The translations under genes were made by a program, and so were the position numbers. 64,000 bases of DNA from Nitrososphaerota archaeon. GTDB taxonomy: Archaea > Thermoproteota > EX4484-205 > JAAOZP01. Positions 17,006-25,315 of this stretch are shown in pieces. Under the pieces are notes generated by a model. The model had not been told where the DNA came from. It was given only the letters and a program-made list of their open reading frames with translations, and did not search any database. The stretch covers positions 62,001 to 126,000 of the forward strand of contig JAAOZP010000011.1 of assembly GCA_011605725.1 (NCBI GenBank), in the 5' to 3' direction. Numbering within the stretch: the first letter of the stretch is position 1; every line of letters begins with the position of its first letter.

Positions 17006-17013
17006 GTTTTAAG
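17006..17013 (-). promoter_or_regulatory. TATA element for the second URO-D-fold gene
   Basis: On the minus strand 'CTTAAAAC' is centred about 28 bases before ATG 16982. It lies inside the longer ORF-track reading frame, which argues for the shorter start. Confidence 0.5.
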
Positions 17014-17076
17014 TTTTTACTGCTTGAAAAGATTCGAACATTTGTTTTCAATTGTCATGCTAGCCCATCTGCAGCT

Positions 17077-18120
17077 TTACCGGATTAATGGGACCTGAAA
17101 CCCGCATTTAGTACACCTGCCTTCAGAAGACACGTTGATGCGTGAAACAGTGAAGCCTAGACGTTGAATCAGCAGTTCGCCACACATGGGGCACCAGGTG
17201 TTCTCGAATTTATGGCCCGGGACATTTCCAACATATGGGAACAGCACGCCTAATGATCGAGCTAGCTCCCTGGCTTTTTCCAGGGTTTTAACCGGAGTTG
17301 ATGGTGCTTTGAACATATACTCCGGATGATAGCGGGTAAAGTGGAGCGGCGTATCTGACCCAAGCATCTTGAGATGAGTCTCCACCAGTTGTCTTATGCA
17401 ATATTCATCATCATTAACCCCAGGGATCACTAGGTTAACTATCTCCACGTGGAGTCCAAGCTCTTTGGCTCTATGCGCATTCCTCCATACAATGCTTGCC
17501 TTAACTCCGCCGCAATACTTCTCGTAAACCTCCTCATCCCCTTTAACGTCGAACTTTATCGCATCCAGTCCTGCTTCAGCAAGGGCCTGGAGTGTTTTCA
17601 GCGTCATGTACCCGTTTGAAACAAAAGTGTTGTAAAGTCCTTTATTCCTGGCTAACGGGAAGAGGTCAAGACTGTATTCCAGTAGGAGAGTGGGCTCGTT
17701 AAAAGATATGGATGTTCCGTCGCACCCGCTTTTCAAAGCCACGTCTATAAGTTGCTCAGGACTTACATACTGTGCCCTCCTAGGATCCGGCCGGTTCTTA
17801 GATATGTCGAAATTCTGGCACCAAGGGCAGGAAAAATTGCAGCTCCATGTTCCAACAGTAAGCGCGTAGCTTCCAGGGTGGAAATGGAAAAAAGGTTTTT
17901 TCTCAATAGGGTTTGCTGAAATGGAGGATATGTCTCCATAGACAATCGTGTATAGTTTTCCCTCAACATTCACCCTAGTGCCGCAGAATCCTTGAGAACC
18001 CTCTTTAATTTTACACTGCCGCTCGCAAGCTAGACATACTGTCTCATCAATCCCTGTCTTCTCGTAAAACCTCGCCTCCCTAACTGTTGGGAACCGTGTG
18101 AGTTCAACCCCCTGCTTCAC
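17077..18120 (-). CDS. amrS: AmrS-type radical SAM protein (AmmeMemoRadiSam system)
   Basis: The protein has 347 residues and starts with GTG. The radical-SAM cluster motif CxxxCxxC is 'CNFSCPWCQN' (about residues 94-103). Upstream is a Cys-rich segment 'CLACERQCKIKEGSQGFCG', and 'FHFHPGS' precedes the cluster, all typical of COG1180/AmrS. The C-terminus adds a zinc-ribbon-like pair of CxxC motifs ('CPMC' and 'CTKC'). The family resembles pyruvate-formate-lyase activases and, in archaea and bacteria, usually occurs with AMMECR1 and Memo proteins. No such partner is in this window. The substrate is unknown. It lies downstream of a 390-base gap and is probably transcribed alone. Confidence 0.88.
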   Translation of the reverse strand: MKQGVELTRFPTVREARFYEKTGIDETVCLACERQCKIKEGSQGFCGTRVNVEGKLYTIVYGDISSISANPIEKKPFFHFHPGSYALTVGTWSCNFSCPWCQNFDISKNRPDPRRAQYVSPEQLIDVALKSGCDGTSISFNEPTLLLEYSLDLFPLARNKGLYNTFVSNGYMTLKTLQALAEAGLDAIKFDVKGDEEVYEKYCGGVKASIVWRNAHRAKELGLHVEIVNLVIPGVNDDEYCIRQLVETHLKMLGSDTPLHFTRYHPEYMFKAPSTPVKTLEKARELARSLGVLFPYVGNVPGHKFENTWCPMCGELLIQRLGFTVSRINVSSEGRCTKCGFQVPLIR

Positions 18121-18510
18121 AGGTTTCTAAACGGCCTTCAGCGTAAAAGTCTTTCCATATCGATTTTTAGCCTAGAGTCTTTTATGGCTTGGAGAAAAAG
18201 GGGCGTAAGAAGAGGATAGTTAAGGTTTTTATGAAATCTGCTCAGGCATTCGGTGGATGGAAAGGAGGCGAGATCGTTGAGAAATGAGTGATGAGAGCAT
18301 AGTGGGCAGATGGTGGAATGAATACTCTCTTCCGAATCATGGAAGAAATACGGGCTTAACAAGACTAGTGTGCAACAAAGCAAACCATGAGCCTTCTGAA
18401 CAGTTTTTCAACACACCATGACAAGAATAGGCTTCACGAGGCTTATTGCAGGAAAAAGTTGGGGTTGAAAGCAGGCCCGCTGGCTTTAATGCATGACTTT
18501 AAAAAGGGAA
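18121..18510. other. Intergenic stretch without a convincing gene
   Basis: A 390-base gap separates the GH20 gene stop from the radical SAM gene start, both on the minus strand. It holds an 81-codon minus ORF (18138-18383) and part of an 81-codon plus ORF. Neither has family-like sequence, a ribosome-binding site or a well-placed TATA. A TATA-like 'CTTTTAC' near 18143-18149 (minus strand) may serve the radical SAM gene. I see no tRNA or clear hairpin. Confidence 0.4.
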
Positions 18511-20160
18511 CTACCTTAGCTTTGAGTCTATTCTCCCCGCAGCTCCCCAGAATCTTTCAACAACTTTCTCTAGCCCGTGTGGCTTCCGCTCAGAGAGCCA
18601 GAGCTTGCAATATTTGTTCGCAAGATAAATGAAGTCTGACGGTTTCACCTCGTTCTTTAGCCTTTTTAAACCCACTTCGATGCAACTCCTTATGAACTCC
18701 AGATCCTCTGGAAGGTTCACCATATGTTTCTCTTTCAAAAGTTTTTCCCAAGAGGTTTTCAAGGACTCTCCATTCGCTTCAGACATCCTGTAGTACCAGA
18801 AGTCCGCGAACAACACGTGTTTCAAGTTTTCTGAAACATCGGGCTGTCCAAAAGCTTTCCTCACTTCAACAATCTCCATGGGTTCTCCTGTTAAAGCACT
18901 CCACTTCTCCTCCCACCTGCCGTCTCCTTCAGCGTACTCGATACACGCTAAAATAAGCGGCTCAAGGAATGAGAAGAGGCATTCCTCACCATCGTCACCC
19001 CAGGCTGTTAAGAGGAATCCTGAAAGGCCCTCTGCCTTGGCTGCCAACAGAAAGCCCTTCATGTTTTCCAAGGCTGTTTTAAAATTCGGATAATACCTGT
19101 TCCAATTAGAGAGGCCTGGGCACACTATCTGCTTCATCTTTTTTTCACCAAACATGTTTATCTTGTTCCTGAAATACTTCTCATCACCAGGACTGTAATC
19201 CCAGTTTGCAATCACAACATCCTGCCAGATGGGGCTTTTTACAACCTCTGACCATTTAGCCTTCTCCTCCTCTCTCAAGTACATTCCAGTAAGCATGTCT
19301 CCCCATAGTATCGGGATCTTACCCTTTTCTTTAACAATGTTAACCATGTTTCTATGATGAGTCTCGTAGAGCTTTGGTCCTTCGAAAACTCCTGTTTTAT
19401 CAAGGCTTCTTCCTCTTCCCATGGCCCAAGTCTCGTCTCCACCTATGTGAATGTGTTTGGAAGGTGAGGCTTCAATCGCTTCCCTAAGAAGATCATACGC
19501 GAACTCCCTGGCCTTCTCGTTGCTAACATCCAAGCATCCTTCCCCTGGCCTATGCCACTCGCTGAACCCCCAGTATTCCGGAAGCGAAAGAATATGCTCC
19601 ATGTGGCCAGCTAGCTCCAGCGACGGGAAAACCTCTATTCCAAGCTCCCTCCCATAGTTCACTACTTCTGAATACTCTTCCCTGGAGAGCCTACCCCTAT
19701 GTATTCCTATGCTGGGATGTCTCTCCCAAGGGAAAAGGTCTTCAAAATAAATAGCGAAATAGTTGTATTTCAGGAGGAACAACCATCGCAAAATCTTTTT
19801 AAAAGTTTCAACAGTAGGGACTCCTCCACGCGCGATATCCAAGTGGTAACCTCGGAAAGAGAATTTAAGCTCCTCCTCAATACTCACTTCCGGAATATAT
19901 CCCGGGTTCTGCTTTAGAAGCTGGATTATCGTCGCATAACATATTTTCTCATCCCCCCAGATGATGATCTCTCTACTTTCCCCTTTCACCTCTAAACCGT
20001 TCCCGCTTCTCCAAGTCTTAACTATTCTCCAAGAACCTCTAGGAATGTTAAACTCCCTGCCTAGGAACTCTGGAAGGTTTAAACCGTCAAACTGGAACCA
20101 TTTTCCCGAGAAAACAAGTTTCCTCGGCTCTGGAACTATTTCAACAGCCTTCTTAACCAT
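18511..20160 (-). CDS. GH20 beta-N-acetylhexosaminidase
   Basis: The protein has 549 residues with no signal peptide, so it is probably cytoplasmic. A GH20b-like N-terminal alpha/beta domain (about 1-105) is followed by the catalytic barrel starting 'FRGYHLDIARGGVPTVE'. The signature Asp-Glu pair is in 'HIHIGGDETWAMGRG': the Glu is the general acid and the Asp orients the substrate acetamido group, which acts as nucleophile. It removes terminal beta-GlcNAc or beta-GalNAc from oligosaccharides. With MurQ, a PIG-L deacetylase and GNATs, it makes this region a candidate amino-sugar salvage area. The gene is divergent from ridA, with its TATA about 35 bases upstream. Confidence 0.93.
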   Translation of the reverse strand: MVKKAVEIVPEPRKLVFSGKWFQFDGLNLPEFLGREFNIPRGSWRIVKTWRSGNGLEVKGESREIIIWGDEKICYATIIQLLKQNPGYIPEVSIEEELKFSFRGYHLDIARGGVPTVETFKKILRWLFLLKYNYFAIYFEDLFPWERHPSIGIHRGRLSREEYSEVVNYGRELGIEVFPSLELAGHMEHILSLPEYWGFSEWHRPGEGCLDVSNEKAREFAYDLLREAIEASPSKHIHIGGDETWAMGRGRSLDKTGVFEGPKLYETHHRNMVNIVKEKGKIPILWGDMLTGMYLREEEKAKWSEVVKSPIWQDVVIANWDYSPGDEKYFRNKINMFGEKKMKQIVCPGLSNWNRYYPNFKTALENMKGFLLAAKAEGLSGFLLTAWGDDGEECLFSFLEPLILACIEYAEGDGRWEEKWSALTGEPMEIVEVRKAFGQPDVSENLKHVLFADFWYYRMSEANGESLKTSWEKLLKEKHMVNLPEDLEFIRSCIEVGLKRLKNEVKPSDFIYLANKYCKLWLSERKPHGLEKVVERFWGAAGRIDSKLR

Positions 20161-20190
20161 TTTTTCCCCGGTTCTCCACGATGCGGAGAC

Positions 20191-20226
20191 ATATAAAGTT
20201 TAATATTTTTACGGAAAAATTTAATT
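20191..20226. promoter_or_regulatory. Divergent promoters of the GH20 and ridA genes
   Basis: On the minus strand 'ACTTTATAT' (20191-20199) lies about 35 bases before the GH20 ATG. On the plus strand 'aaatttaatt' (20217-20226) is centred 29 bases before ridA ATG 20250. Two back-to-back TATA elements thus fit in an 89-base gap. Confidence 0.55.
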
Positions 20227-20249
20227 CCCCAGTTAGAGTATGTTTATCG

Positions 20250-20630
20250 ATGAAGCAGGAGGTTTCGACAGACGATTCTCCCAAGCCGATAGGACCGTAT
20301 TCTCAAGCCGTGCGTTCCGGAAACCTCGTGTTTCTCTCTGGAATAATACCAGTAGACCCTGCTACAGGGGAAATAATAAGGGGGGACGTGAAAAAAGCAA
20401 CTGAACAAGTGTTTAAAAACGCTTCTTCAATACTTAAAGCTGCGGGCGCTTCCCTGGATGATGTGGTTAAGGTTACAGTGTTCATGAAAGATTTAGCATT
20501 TTTCAACGAGATGAACGAAGTCTATTCTAAATGGTTTAAAAAGCCATATCCTGCGAGAACAACAGTTCAGGTGGCAGCGTTACCCAGGGGTGCCGACTTG
20601 GAAATGGATTTTATCGCGGAAACCAGATGA
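20250..20630 (+). CDS. ridA: RidA family enamine/imine deaminase
   Basis: The protein has 126 residues from ATG 20250 (the ORF-track start adds 23 unrelated residues). The N-terminus 'STDDSPKPIGPYSQAV' and the C-terminal 'YPARTTVQVAALPRGADLEM' are RidA signatures; the conserved Arg in 'PARTT' binds the substrate carboxylate. RidA hydrolyses reactive 2-aminoacrylate and 2-aminocrotonate released by PLP dehydratases, giving 2-keto acids and ammonia. Its gene ends 7 bases from the convergent threonine ammonia-lyase, the enzyme that makes these intermediates, so the pairing is functionally sensible. A TATA 29 bases upstream supports this start. Confidence 0.95.
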   Translation: MKQEVSTDDSPKPIGPYSQAVRSGNLVFLSGIIPVDPATGEIIRGDVKKATEQVFKNASSILKAAGASLDDVVKVTVFMKDLAFFNEMNEVYSKWFKKPYPARTTVQVAALPRGADLEMDFIAETR

Positions 20631-20637
20631 TTCAGGG

Positions 20638-21855
20638 CTAAAATATCCTATAACTGAAGCCTTTTTGTTTCATGCATTTCCCCAATTCCTCCAGAGTCTC
20701 CCCTCTCGCGACCTCGACAACTATCTCCACGGTAGCCATCGCCGGAGGAATCCAAGGCTCGTTTCTTAAATGTATTAGGTCAACTATGTTCGCCTTAACA
20801 CTGGAAATGCATTCAAGCACCGTTCTCAGGCTTCCAGACCTGTCGGGGATTGTTACTATAAGCCTCACCATCCTGCCTTCCTGCCTGAGGCTTTGAGTAA
20901 TAATTCTGGCGAGCAGAAGCGGGTTAATGTTTCCACCGCTAATCACCACGCCAACTTTTCCTTGCTTCACATCCACCTTGTTGCACAGGACTGCAGCTAG
21001 GCTCGCAGCCCCAGCGGGCTCTGTAACCATCTTGGTCCTCTCAAGCAGGAGGAACATTGCGCGCATTATCTCCTCGTCGCTTACTGTCACGAAGTCGTCT
21101 ACGACTTCACAGGCTATTTTAAACGTCAGGTCGCCTGGCTTTTTCACCGATATGCCGTCGGCAATCGAGTAGCTCTTTGCAACGTCTACTATTCTCCCCT
21201 GCTTGAACGATTCGACGAAAGCAGGATAACTGTTAGTCTGAACGCCAATTATCTTTGTTTCCGGAGACAGTTTTTTAACAACCGTTCCGACTCCAGATAT
21301 CAAGCCTCCTCCTCCCACTGGAACGAAAAGGTAGTTCAATCCTTTGGTTTCACTGAGTATTTCGAAACCTATCGTCCCCTGTCCGCTCACAACATGCTTA
21401 TCATCGAAAGCATGAATCATCTTTACCTCTCTGGTTTTAGCGTACTCGAGCGCGTAGGCATAAGCATCGTCATAAGTCTCGCCGGCTAGAATCACGTTTG
21501 CACCATAGTTTCTTGTCGCCTCAATCTTATTCGGGTATGAAAACTCGGGCATGAATATCGTGCATTTCATCCCAAGCATTCTAGCGGCGAAAGCAACTCC
21601 TTGAGCATGGTTACCCGCGGAAGCAGCAACAACCTCTTTCACCCCCTCTTTCTTCGCAGCGATGCAAGCGTTAAGCGCCCCCCTAGCCTTGAAGGAACCT
21701 GTTTTCTGAAGGTTTTCAAGCTTAAGTAGAACCTCTGTCCCCACAATGTTGCTTATGGACTCGCTTCTCATGAAGGGCGTTTTATGAAGAAAGGAAGCTG
21801 TTGTTTCTAAAGCGTTTTTAGAAAGGTCGAAAATCTCATTTAAAAGCGAGCTCAT
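20638..21855 (-). CDS. ilvA: Threonine ammonia-lyase (catabolic/biosynthetic type, with ACT-like C-terminus)
   Basis: The protein has 405 residues from ATG 21855. The PLP lysine lies in 'KTGSFKARGALNA', the substrate loop is 'SAGNHAQG', and the phosphate-binding glycine loop is 'VPVGGGGLISGVG'. The C-terminal about 85 residues ('RLIVTIPDRSGSLRTVLECI') form an ACT-like domain as in the TdcB/IlvA-short family. It converts threonine to 2-oxobutanoate and ammonia (also serine to pyruvate), feeding isoleucine synthesis or energy metabolism. I reject the 27-residue upstream extension to GTG 21936, which does not resemble the family. GGTGG precedes the chosen ATG. A TATA-like 'GTTTAAAGC' near 21970 implies a leader of about 90 bases. 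Its catabolic partner ridA is convergent. Confidence 0.94.
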   Translation of the reverse strand: MSSLLNEIFDLSKNALETTASFLHKTPFMRSESISNIVGTEVLLKLENLQKTGSFKARGALNACIAAKKEGVKEVVAASAGNHAQGVAFAARMLGMKCTIFMPEFSYPNKIEATRNYGANVILAGETYDDAYAYALEYAKTREVKMIHAFDDKHVVSGQGTIGFEILSETKGLNYLFVPVGGGGLISGVGTVVKKLSPETKIIGVQTNSYPAFVESFKQGRIVDVAKSYSIADGISVKKPGDLTFKIACEVVDDFVTVSDEEIMRAMFLLLERTKMVTEPAGAASLAAVLCNKVDVKQGKVGVVISGGNINPLLLARIITQSLRQEGRMVRLIVTIPDRSGSLRTVLECISSVKANIVDLIHLRNEPWIPPAMATVEIVVEVARGETLEELGKCMKQKGFSYRIF

Positions 21856-22091
21856 GGTTTTTCCCACCAGGCTGTCCTGCTGAGCAGTCGTTTTCCAGCC
21901 ACGCGTAAAGCAGGAGTGTTTCCCCCCATGGTTCACATAGTTTCAGCATCCAGTGTTCCCATTAAGCTTTAAACATGCGTCTGTTTAAAAACTTTCATGG
22001 ATACTTGAAAACAGGCTTTCTGGAAGATTCTGACTACTGTTTTCCTGGAAAACTTTTTAACAGTATTGAAACACTCAAGATTTGAGAAGAA

Positions 22092-23006
22092 ATGAGGATG
22101 GTTGAGTTTGCCGAGGAGCTTTTTAACCAAGTGAGGCGTGTCGCAAACCTGAGCCTTTGTGAAGACACTATTACTGATTGGAGTTTAAGGAGAATAACCT
22201 TTGAAGACCCGAATTACAGTAGCAAGTATAACCTTGTTGCTTTAAAGAATGGTGATGTAGTAGGGTTCGTCCTCGCAGTTAGAAGGCTGAAGGAGCCTCC
22301 GGAAGTGGTTGAAGCCCAAAGAGATCTTGCATGGATAAAGCTTTTTGCTGTCAGGGAGGATTGTAGGAAAATGGGTGTTGCCACCGCGCTTTTTGACGAG
22401 CTTGAAAACAGGTTAAAGGAGGATGGTGTTAAAAGGATCCGCATCTCCGACTATCCGTTCTGGTATCTGTTCAGTGGCGTAGACCTGAAATACGAGGATG
22501 CGATAGACTTTCTGTCTCTAAGAGGATTCAGGAAGGCTGGTGAAACAGTGGATTACGAGATTGACCTTCTTAGGTTTCACATTCCTAAGAGGCTTGCAAG
22601 CATAAGCATTAGCCCGTTCACAATAAGGAGAGCCAAGCATGAGGATAGAGAGACAGTTTTCAAATGGATTAAGACGGAGTTCTCTGTTTTCTGGGCTTAT
22701 GAGGCTGATGCAAGCTTTAAGCATACTGATCCAAAGCTTTGGATAGCTGAGGAAAACGGTAAAATAATCGGCTTCGCAGTCTACGGTGCGCTTGAACCCC
22801 ACTGGTTCGGCCCAATCGGGGTTTCAACGGAAGCGAGGTCCAAAGGGATTGGCTCCATCCTACTGTTTAACTGTTTGAAAAGCATGAGGGAGGAGGGTCA
22901 AAGACACGCAGTAATACCTTGGACCAGCCACCTGTTCTTCTACACGCAGGTTCCTGGGATAACGAGAATCAGGCACTACTGGATTATGGAGAAGAAACTT
23001 TCATAA
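22092..23006 (+). CDS. Tandem GNAT N-acetyltransferase, paralogue of 109-1029
   Basis: The protein has 304 residues and two GNAT domains. Acetyl-CoA loops are 'CRKMGVATALF' (about 94-104) and 'ARSKGIGSILL' (about 255-265). It shares with the paralogue at 109-1029 the segment 'GVD' followed by a helix after domain one, and 'HWFGPIGV' against 'HFGPFGV' in domain two, so the two derive from one duplicated double-GNAT ancestor. Substrate is unknown. Here there is no PIG-L partner; the neighbours are ilvA and a small membrane protein. ATG 22092 lies about 35 bases after an A/T-rich 'ctttttaac'. Confidence 0.85.
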   Translation: MRMVEFAEELFNQVRRVANLSLCEDTITDWSLRRITFEDPNYSSKYNLVALKNGDVVGFVLAVRRLKEPPEVVEAQRDLAWIKLFAVREDCRKMGVATALFDELENRLKEDGVKRIRISDYPFWYLFSGVDLKYEDAIDFLSLRGFRKAGETVDYEIDLLRFHIPKRLASISISPFTIRRAKHEDRETVFKWIKTEFSVFWAYEADASFKHTDPKLWIAEENGKIIGFAVYGALEPHWFGPIGVSTEARSKGIGSILLFNCLKSMREEGQRHAVIPWTSHLFFYTQVPGITRIRHYWIMEKKLS

Positions 23007-23022
23007 ACGATTCGATGTTCGC

Positions 23023-23041
23023 GCGCACCGAGGAGGTGCGC
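23023..23041 (+). terminator. GC-rich hairpin after the second tandem GNAT gene
   Basis: GCGCACC, loop GAGGA, GGTGCGC: a perfect seven-base-pair stem 17 bases after the stop. It is G/C-rich in an A/T-rich gap and is followed by 'tgtagaagtattgttt', weakly T-rich. The role as terminator or processing site is inferred. Confidence 0.5.
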
Positions 23042-23107
23042 TGTAGAAGTATTGTTTAAAAGTTTTCAGGAAGATTTATAAATGTGTTTAACCAATGCAT
23101 AGCCACA

Positions 23108-23521
23108 ATGGCTGAGAAACCCACGGCAGCATTCATCCTGTCACTGATAGGGGCAATTCTAATAATTCTGAATGCTTTAACCGTTTTCTTTCTAACCGCC
23201 ATAGTGACACGCATGCTGAAGACGATGGACACGTTTATCCCTATTCTCGCACGTGCGCTCGGCGGTATGGTTTTCCTCATGGGCATTGCAGGACTGGCTA
23301 TTGGAGCAATCATCCTGGTCGGAGCCTTTATGATTAATTCGGAGAGTAAGAATAGAGTTTCTACAGGCTCGATAATAGTTTTAGTTTTCTCCATAATCAG
23401 CTTCCCCATTGGAGGAGGGTTTATAATCGGCTTAATACTATGCTTAGTCGGAAGCATTCTTGGATTAACATGGAGCCCGTCCCCAGCTCCACCACCTCCA
23501 CCCCATCCTACTAGCTCCTGA
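23108..23521 (+). CDS. Small membrane protein with proline-rich tail
   Basis: The protein has 137 residues from ATG 23108 (the ORF track starts at GTG 23084). A TATA centred 30 bases before 23108 supports the shorter form. It has three or four glycine-rich membrane helices: about 6-30, 55-85 and 95-125. The C-terminus ends in a proline-rich tail ('APPPPPHPTSS'), which recalls the tail of the secreted protein at 37992-39791. I recognise no family with confidence. The helix pattern resembles small archaeal four-helix membrane proteins of unknown function. Confidence 0.7.
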   Translation: MAEKPTAAFILSLIGAILIILNALTVFFLTAIVTRMLKTMDTFIPILARALGGMVFLMGIAGLAIGAIILVGAFMINSESKNRVSTGSIIVLVFSIISFPIGGGFIIGLILCLVGSILGLTWSPSPAPPPPPHPTSS

Positions 23522-23561
23522 GCGATTTTAAGAATAGTGGTGCGACTTAATTTCGGAAGAC

Positions 23562-23571
23562 GTTTATATAA
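23562..23571 (+). promoter_or_regulatory. TATA element of the nifS-iscU operon
   Basis: 'gtttatataa' is centred 28 bases before TTG 23595 and is among the best TATA boxes in the window. It supports a leaderless mRNA starting at a TTG codon. Confidence 0.6.
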
Positions 23572-23594
23572 CCCGTCTATAAGGTTATTCAGGA

Positions 23595-24809
23595 TTGGAG
23601 CATCTTAACGACGTGAGGAGCCTTATAAAGTATCACGGACAGGTGGAGAAAGAAGTTTATCTGGATTTAGAGAACTCGACACCTCTTCCCGACGAGGTTC
23701 TTCAAGAGATGCTGCCATACTTCACGAGTAAAGCGTACGGTAACCCTACTGTAACGCATAAGCAGGGCTGGGAAGCTTACGAGACAATCATGGACGCAGC
23801 TAGTTTCATCAGCAGGCTAATAGGAGGGTCTTCAGGCGAGGAGCTGTGCTTCACAAGCGGCGAGGCAGAGGCGAATAGTCTAGCTATCTTCGGAACAGTG
23901 GGGAAGAAAAACGGTAGAATAGTAGTCTCAGCCATAGACCCTTTGAACATCCTGCTGCCCGTTGAAAAGCTTGAGAAAAAAGGTTTCGAAGTGGTTAGGG
24001 TTCCAGTCGATTCCGAGGGCTTCATAAACCTTGAAGCTTTAGCTGAGGCTGTCAACAGGGATACCGTACTTGTCAGTACAAGCATTGTTAACAACGAGAT
24101 TGGTACGATTCAACCCTTCAGAGAAATTGTGAAGACTGTTAAAGAGGTGAATCCGGATGTAACTGTTCACATGGATGCTTCAGACGCCTACGGAAGAATC
24201 AGTTTCAACGTAAAGGATATGAATGTGGATCTGCTGAGCCTCAGCAGCTACAAGGTGATGGGCCCAAGGGGCGTGGCTGCGCTCTACGTGAAAAGCGGGG
24301 TTGAGGTTGAAAGAATAATCGAGGGCCCGATAGGGACCCAACCTCTCTGGCCAGGTGTTGAAAACACGCCGCTTATAGTTGGTTTTAAAAAGGCCTCTGA
24401 GCTAGCTTTTAAAGACTTTGAGGCGAACGTCAGCAGGATGAGAAGGCTTAGAGACATGTTGATGAACGGCCTCCTCAACATTGAGGATACTCTTCTAAAC
24501 GGTCCAGTCGGGGAGAAGAGGGCTCCGGACAACGTTAACATAAGTTTCCTGCACTGCGAGGGCGAGGCCCTCACCATAGAGCTAAGCTTTAAAGGAGTCT
24601 ATGTTTCAAGCGGAAGCGCTTGCACGAGGAGAATGCTCCAGCCGAGCCATGTTTTAACCGCGATCGGAAGGAAGTATGAGGCTGCTCACGGAAGCATCCT
24701 TATGAAGGTTTCCAGGTACCATAGTTTTGAAGACATAGAGTATGTTTTAAAATCTTTCAGGCCGTCGGTTGAAAGAATAAGGGCAATGAGCCCGACGAGG
24801 AGGATTTAG
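23595..24809 (+). CDS. Divergent cysteine desulfurase (NifS/IscS family)
   Basis: The protein has 404 residues, fold type I PLP family. The PLP lysine is in 'LSSYKVMGPRGVAALYV' and the persulfide Cys loop is 'SSGSACTRRMLQPSHVLTAIG', so both catalytic groups remain. Several near-invariant PLP-pocket residues have changed. The His stacking on PLP (usually E-H-x-A-V) is replaced by 'SAIDPLNI'. The His before Lys (S-H-K) is Tyr. The Gln after the PLP Asp (D-A-x-Q) is Asp ('MDASDAYG'). It probably donates cysteine sulfur to the IscU protein encoded 2 bases downstream, but its activity or substrate could differ. It starts with TTG at 23595, 28 bases after a TATA; GTG 23613 is an alternative. Confidence 0.85.
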   Translation: MEHLNDVRSLIKYHGQVEKEVYLDLENSTPLPDEVLQEMLPYFTSKAYGNPTVTHKQGWEAYETIMDAASFISRLIGGSSGEELCFTSGEAEANSLAIFGTVGKKNGRIVVSAIDPLNILLPVEKLEKKGFEVVRVPVDSEGFINLEALAEAVNRDTVLVSTSIVNNEIGTIQPFREIVKTVKEVNPDVTVHMDASDAYGRISFNVKDMNVDLLSLSSYKVMGPRGVAALYVKSGVEVERIIEGPIGTQPLWPGVENTPLIVGFKKASELAFKDFEANVSRMRRLRDMLMNGLLNIEDTLLNGPVGEKRAPDNVNISFLHCEGEALTIELSFKGVYVSSGSACTRRMLQPSHVLTAIGRKYEAAHGSILMKVSRYHSFEDIEYVLKSFRPSVERIRAMSPTRRI

Positions 24810-24811
24810 GG

Positions 24812-25315
24812 ATGTCAAGATCCCCACTGCCATACAGCCGGAAGATACTTGAGCTCTTCAGGAACCCTAGGAACCTTGGGAGGATGGAGGATGCTACTGT
24901 TTCAGCCACAGCGGGAAGCCCTGCGTGTGGAGACATGATAGCGTTCTACCTTAAGATTGATGAGAACAGTGTTATAACCCGTGCGAGCTTTGAAAGCTAC
25001 GGGTGTGCTGCGAACATAGCTACTGCCAGCATGCTTACGGAGATGGTGGAGGGTAAGAGTCTTGAGGAGGCCTGGAAGATAGGGTGGAAAGATGTTGCTG
25101 AAGAAGTGGGAGGACTGCCAGCGGTCAAGCTCCACTGCGGGGTCCTAGCGGTTGGCGCGCTTAGGAGAGCAATAAGAGAGTTTTTCAGAAGGAAAGGGTT
25201 TAAGCCGGAATGGATGCCGGAAAACGAGACTTTCGAGGAGAAACAGGCTTTGGAGGAAGAGGAGCTGGCAAAAATTATTTCCAGGAGAGTGAAGCTTGGA
25301 GAAGAGGGAAAATGA
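24812..25315 (+). CDS. iscU: IscU/NifU-type Fe-S scaffold protein
   Basis: The protein has 167 residues. All three scaffold cysteines are present: 'SPACGDM', 'SYGCAANIATASML' and 'VKLHCGVLA' (the usual H-C). The family's acidic C-terminus is extended by about 45 charged residues, absent from typical IscU. It assembles [2Fe-2S] or [4Fe-4S] clusters from sulfur given by a desulfurase. It lies 2 bases after the divergent nifS, and GAGGAGG just upstream within nifS is a good ribosome-binding site. Its stop overlaps the next start (ATGA), giving a three-gene operon. Confidence 0.93.
   Translation: MSRSPLPYSRKILELFRNPRNLGRMEDATVSATAGSPACGDMIAFYLKIDENSVITRASFESYGCAANIATASMLTEMVEGKSLEEAWKIGWKDVAEEVGGLPAVKLHCGVLAVGALRRAIREFFRRKGFKPEWMPENETFEEKQALEEEELAKIISRRVKLGEEGK

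Noticed and set aside
18288-18294. GTGATGA resembling a C box in the 18.1-18.5 kb gap
   Set aside because: The required CTGA boxes at the right spacing are missing on either strand.
18138-18383. 81-codon minus-strand ORF between GH20 and radical SAM genes, with a CPLC motif
   Set aside because: It has no family resemblance, no ribosome-binding site and no well-placed TATA, and its composition is unlike neighbouring proteins. It lies in a gap where chance ORFs are expected.
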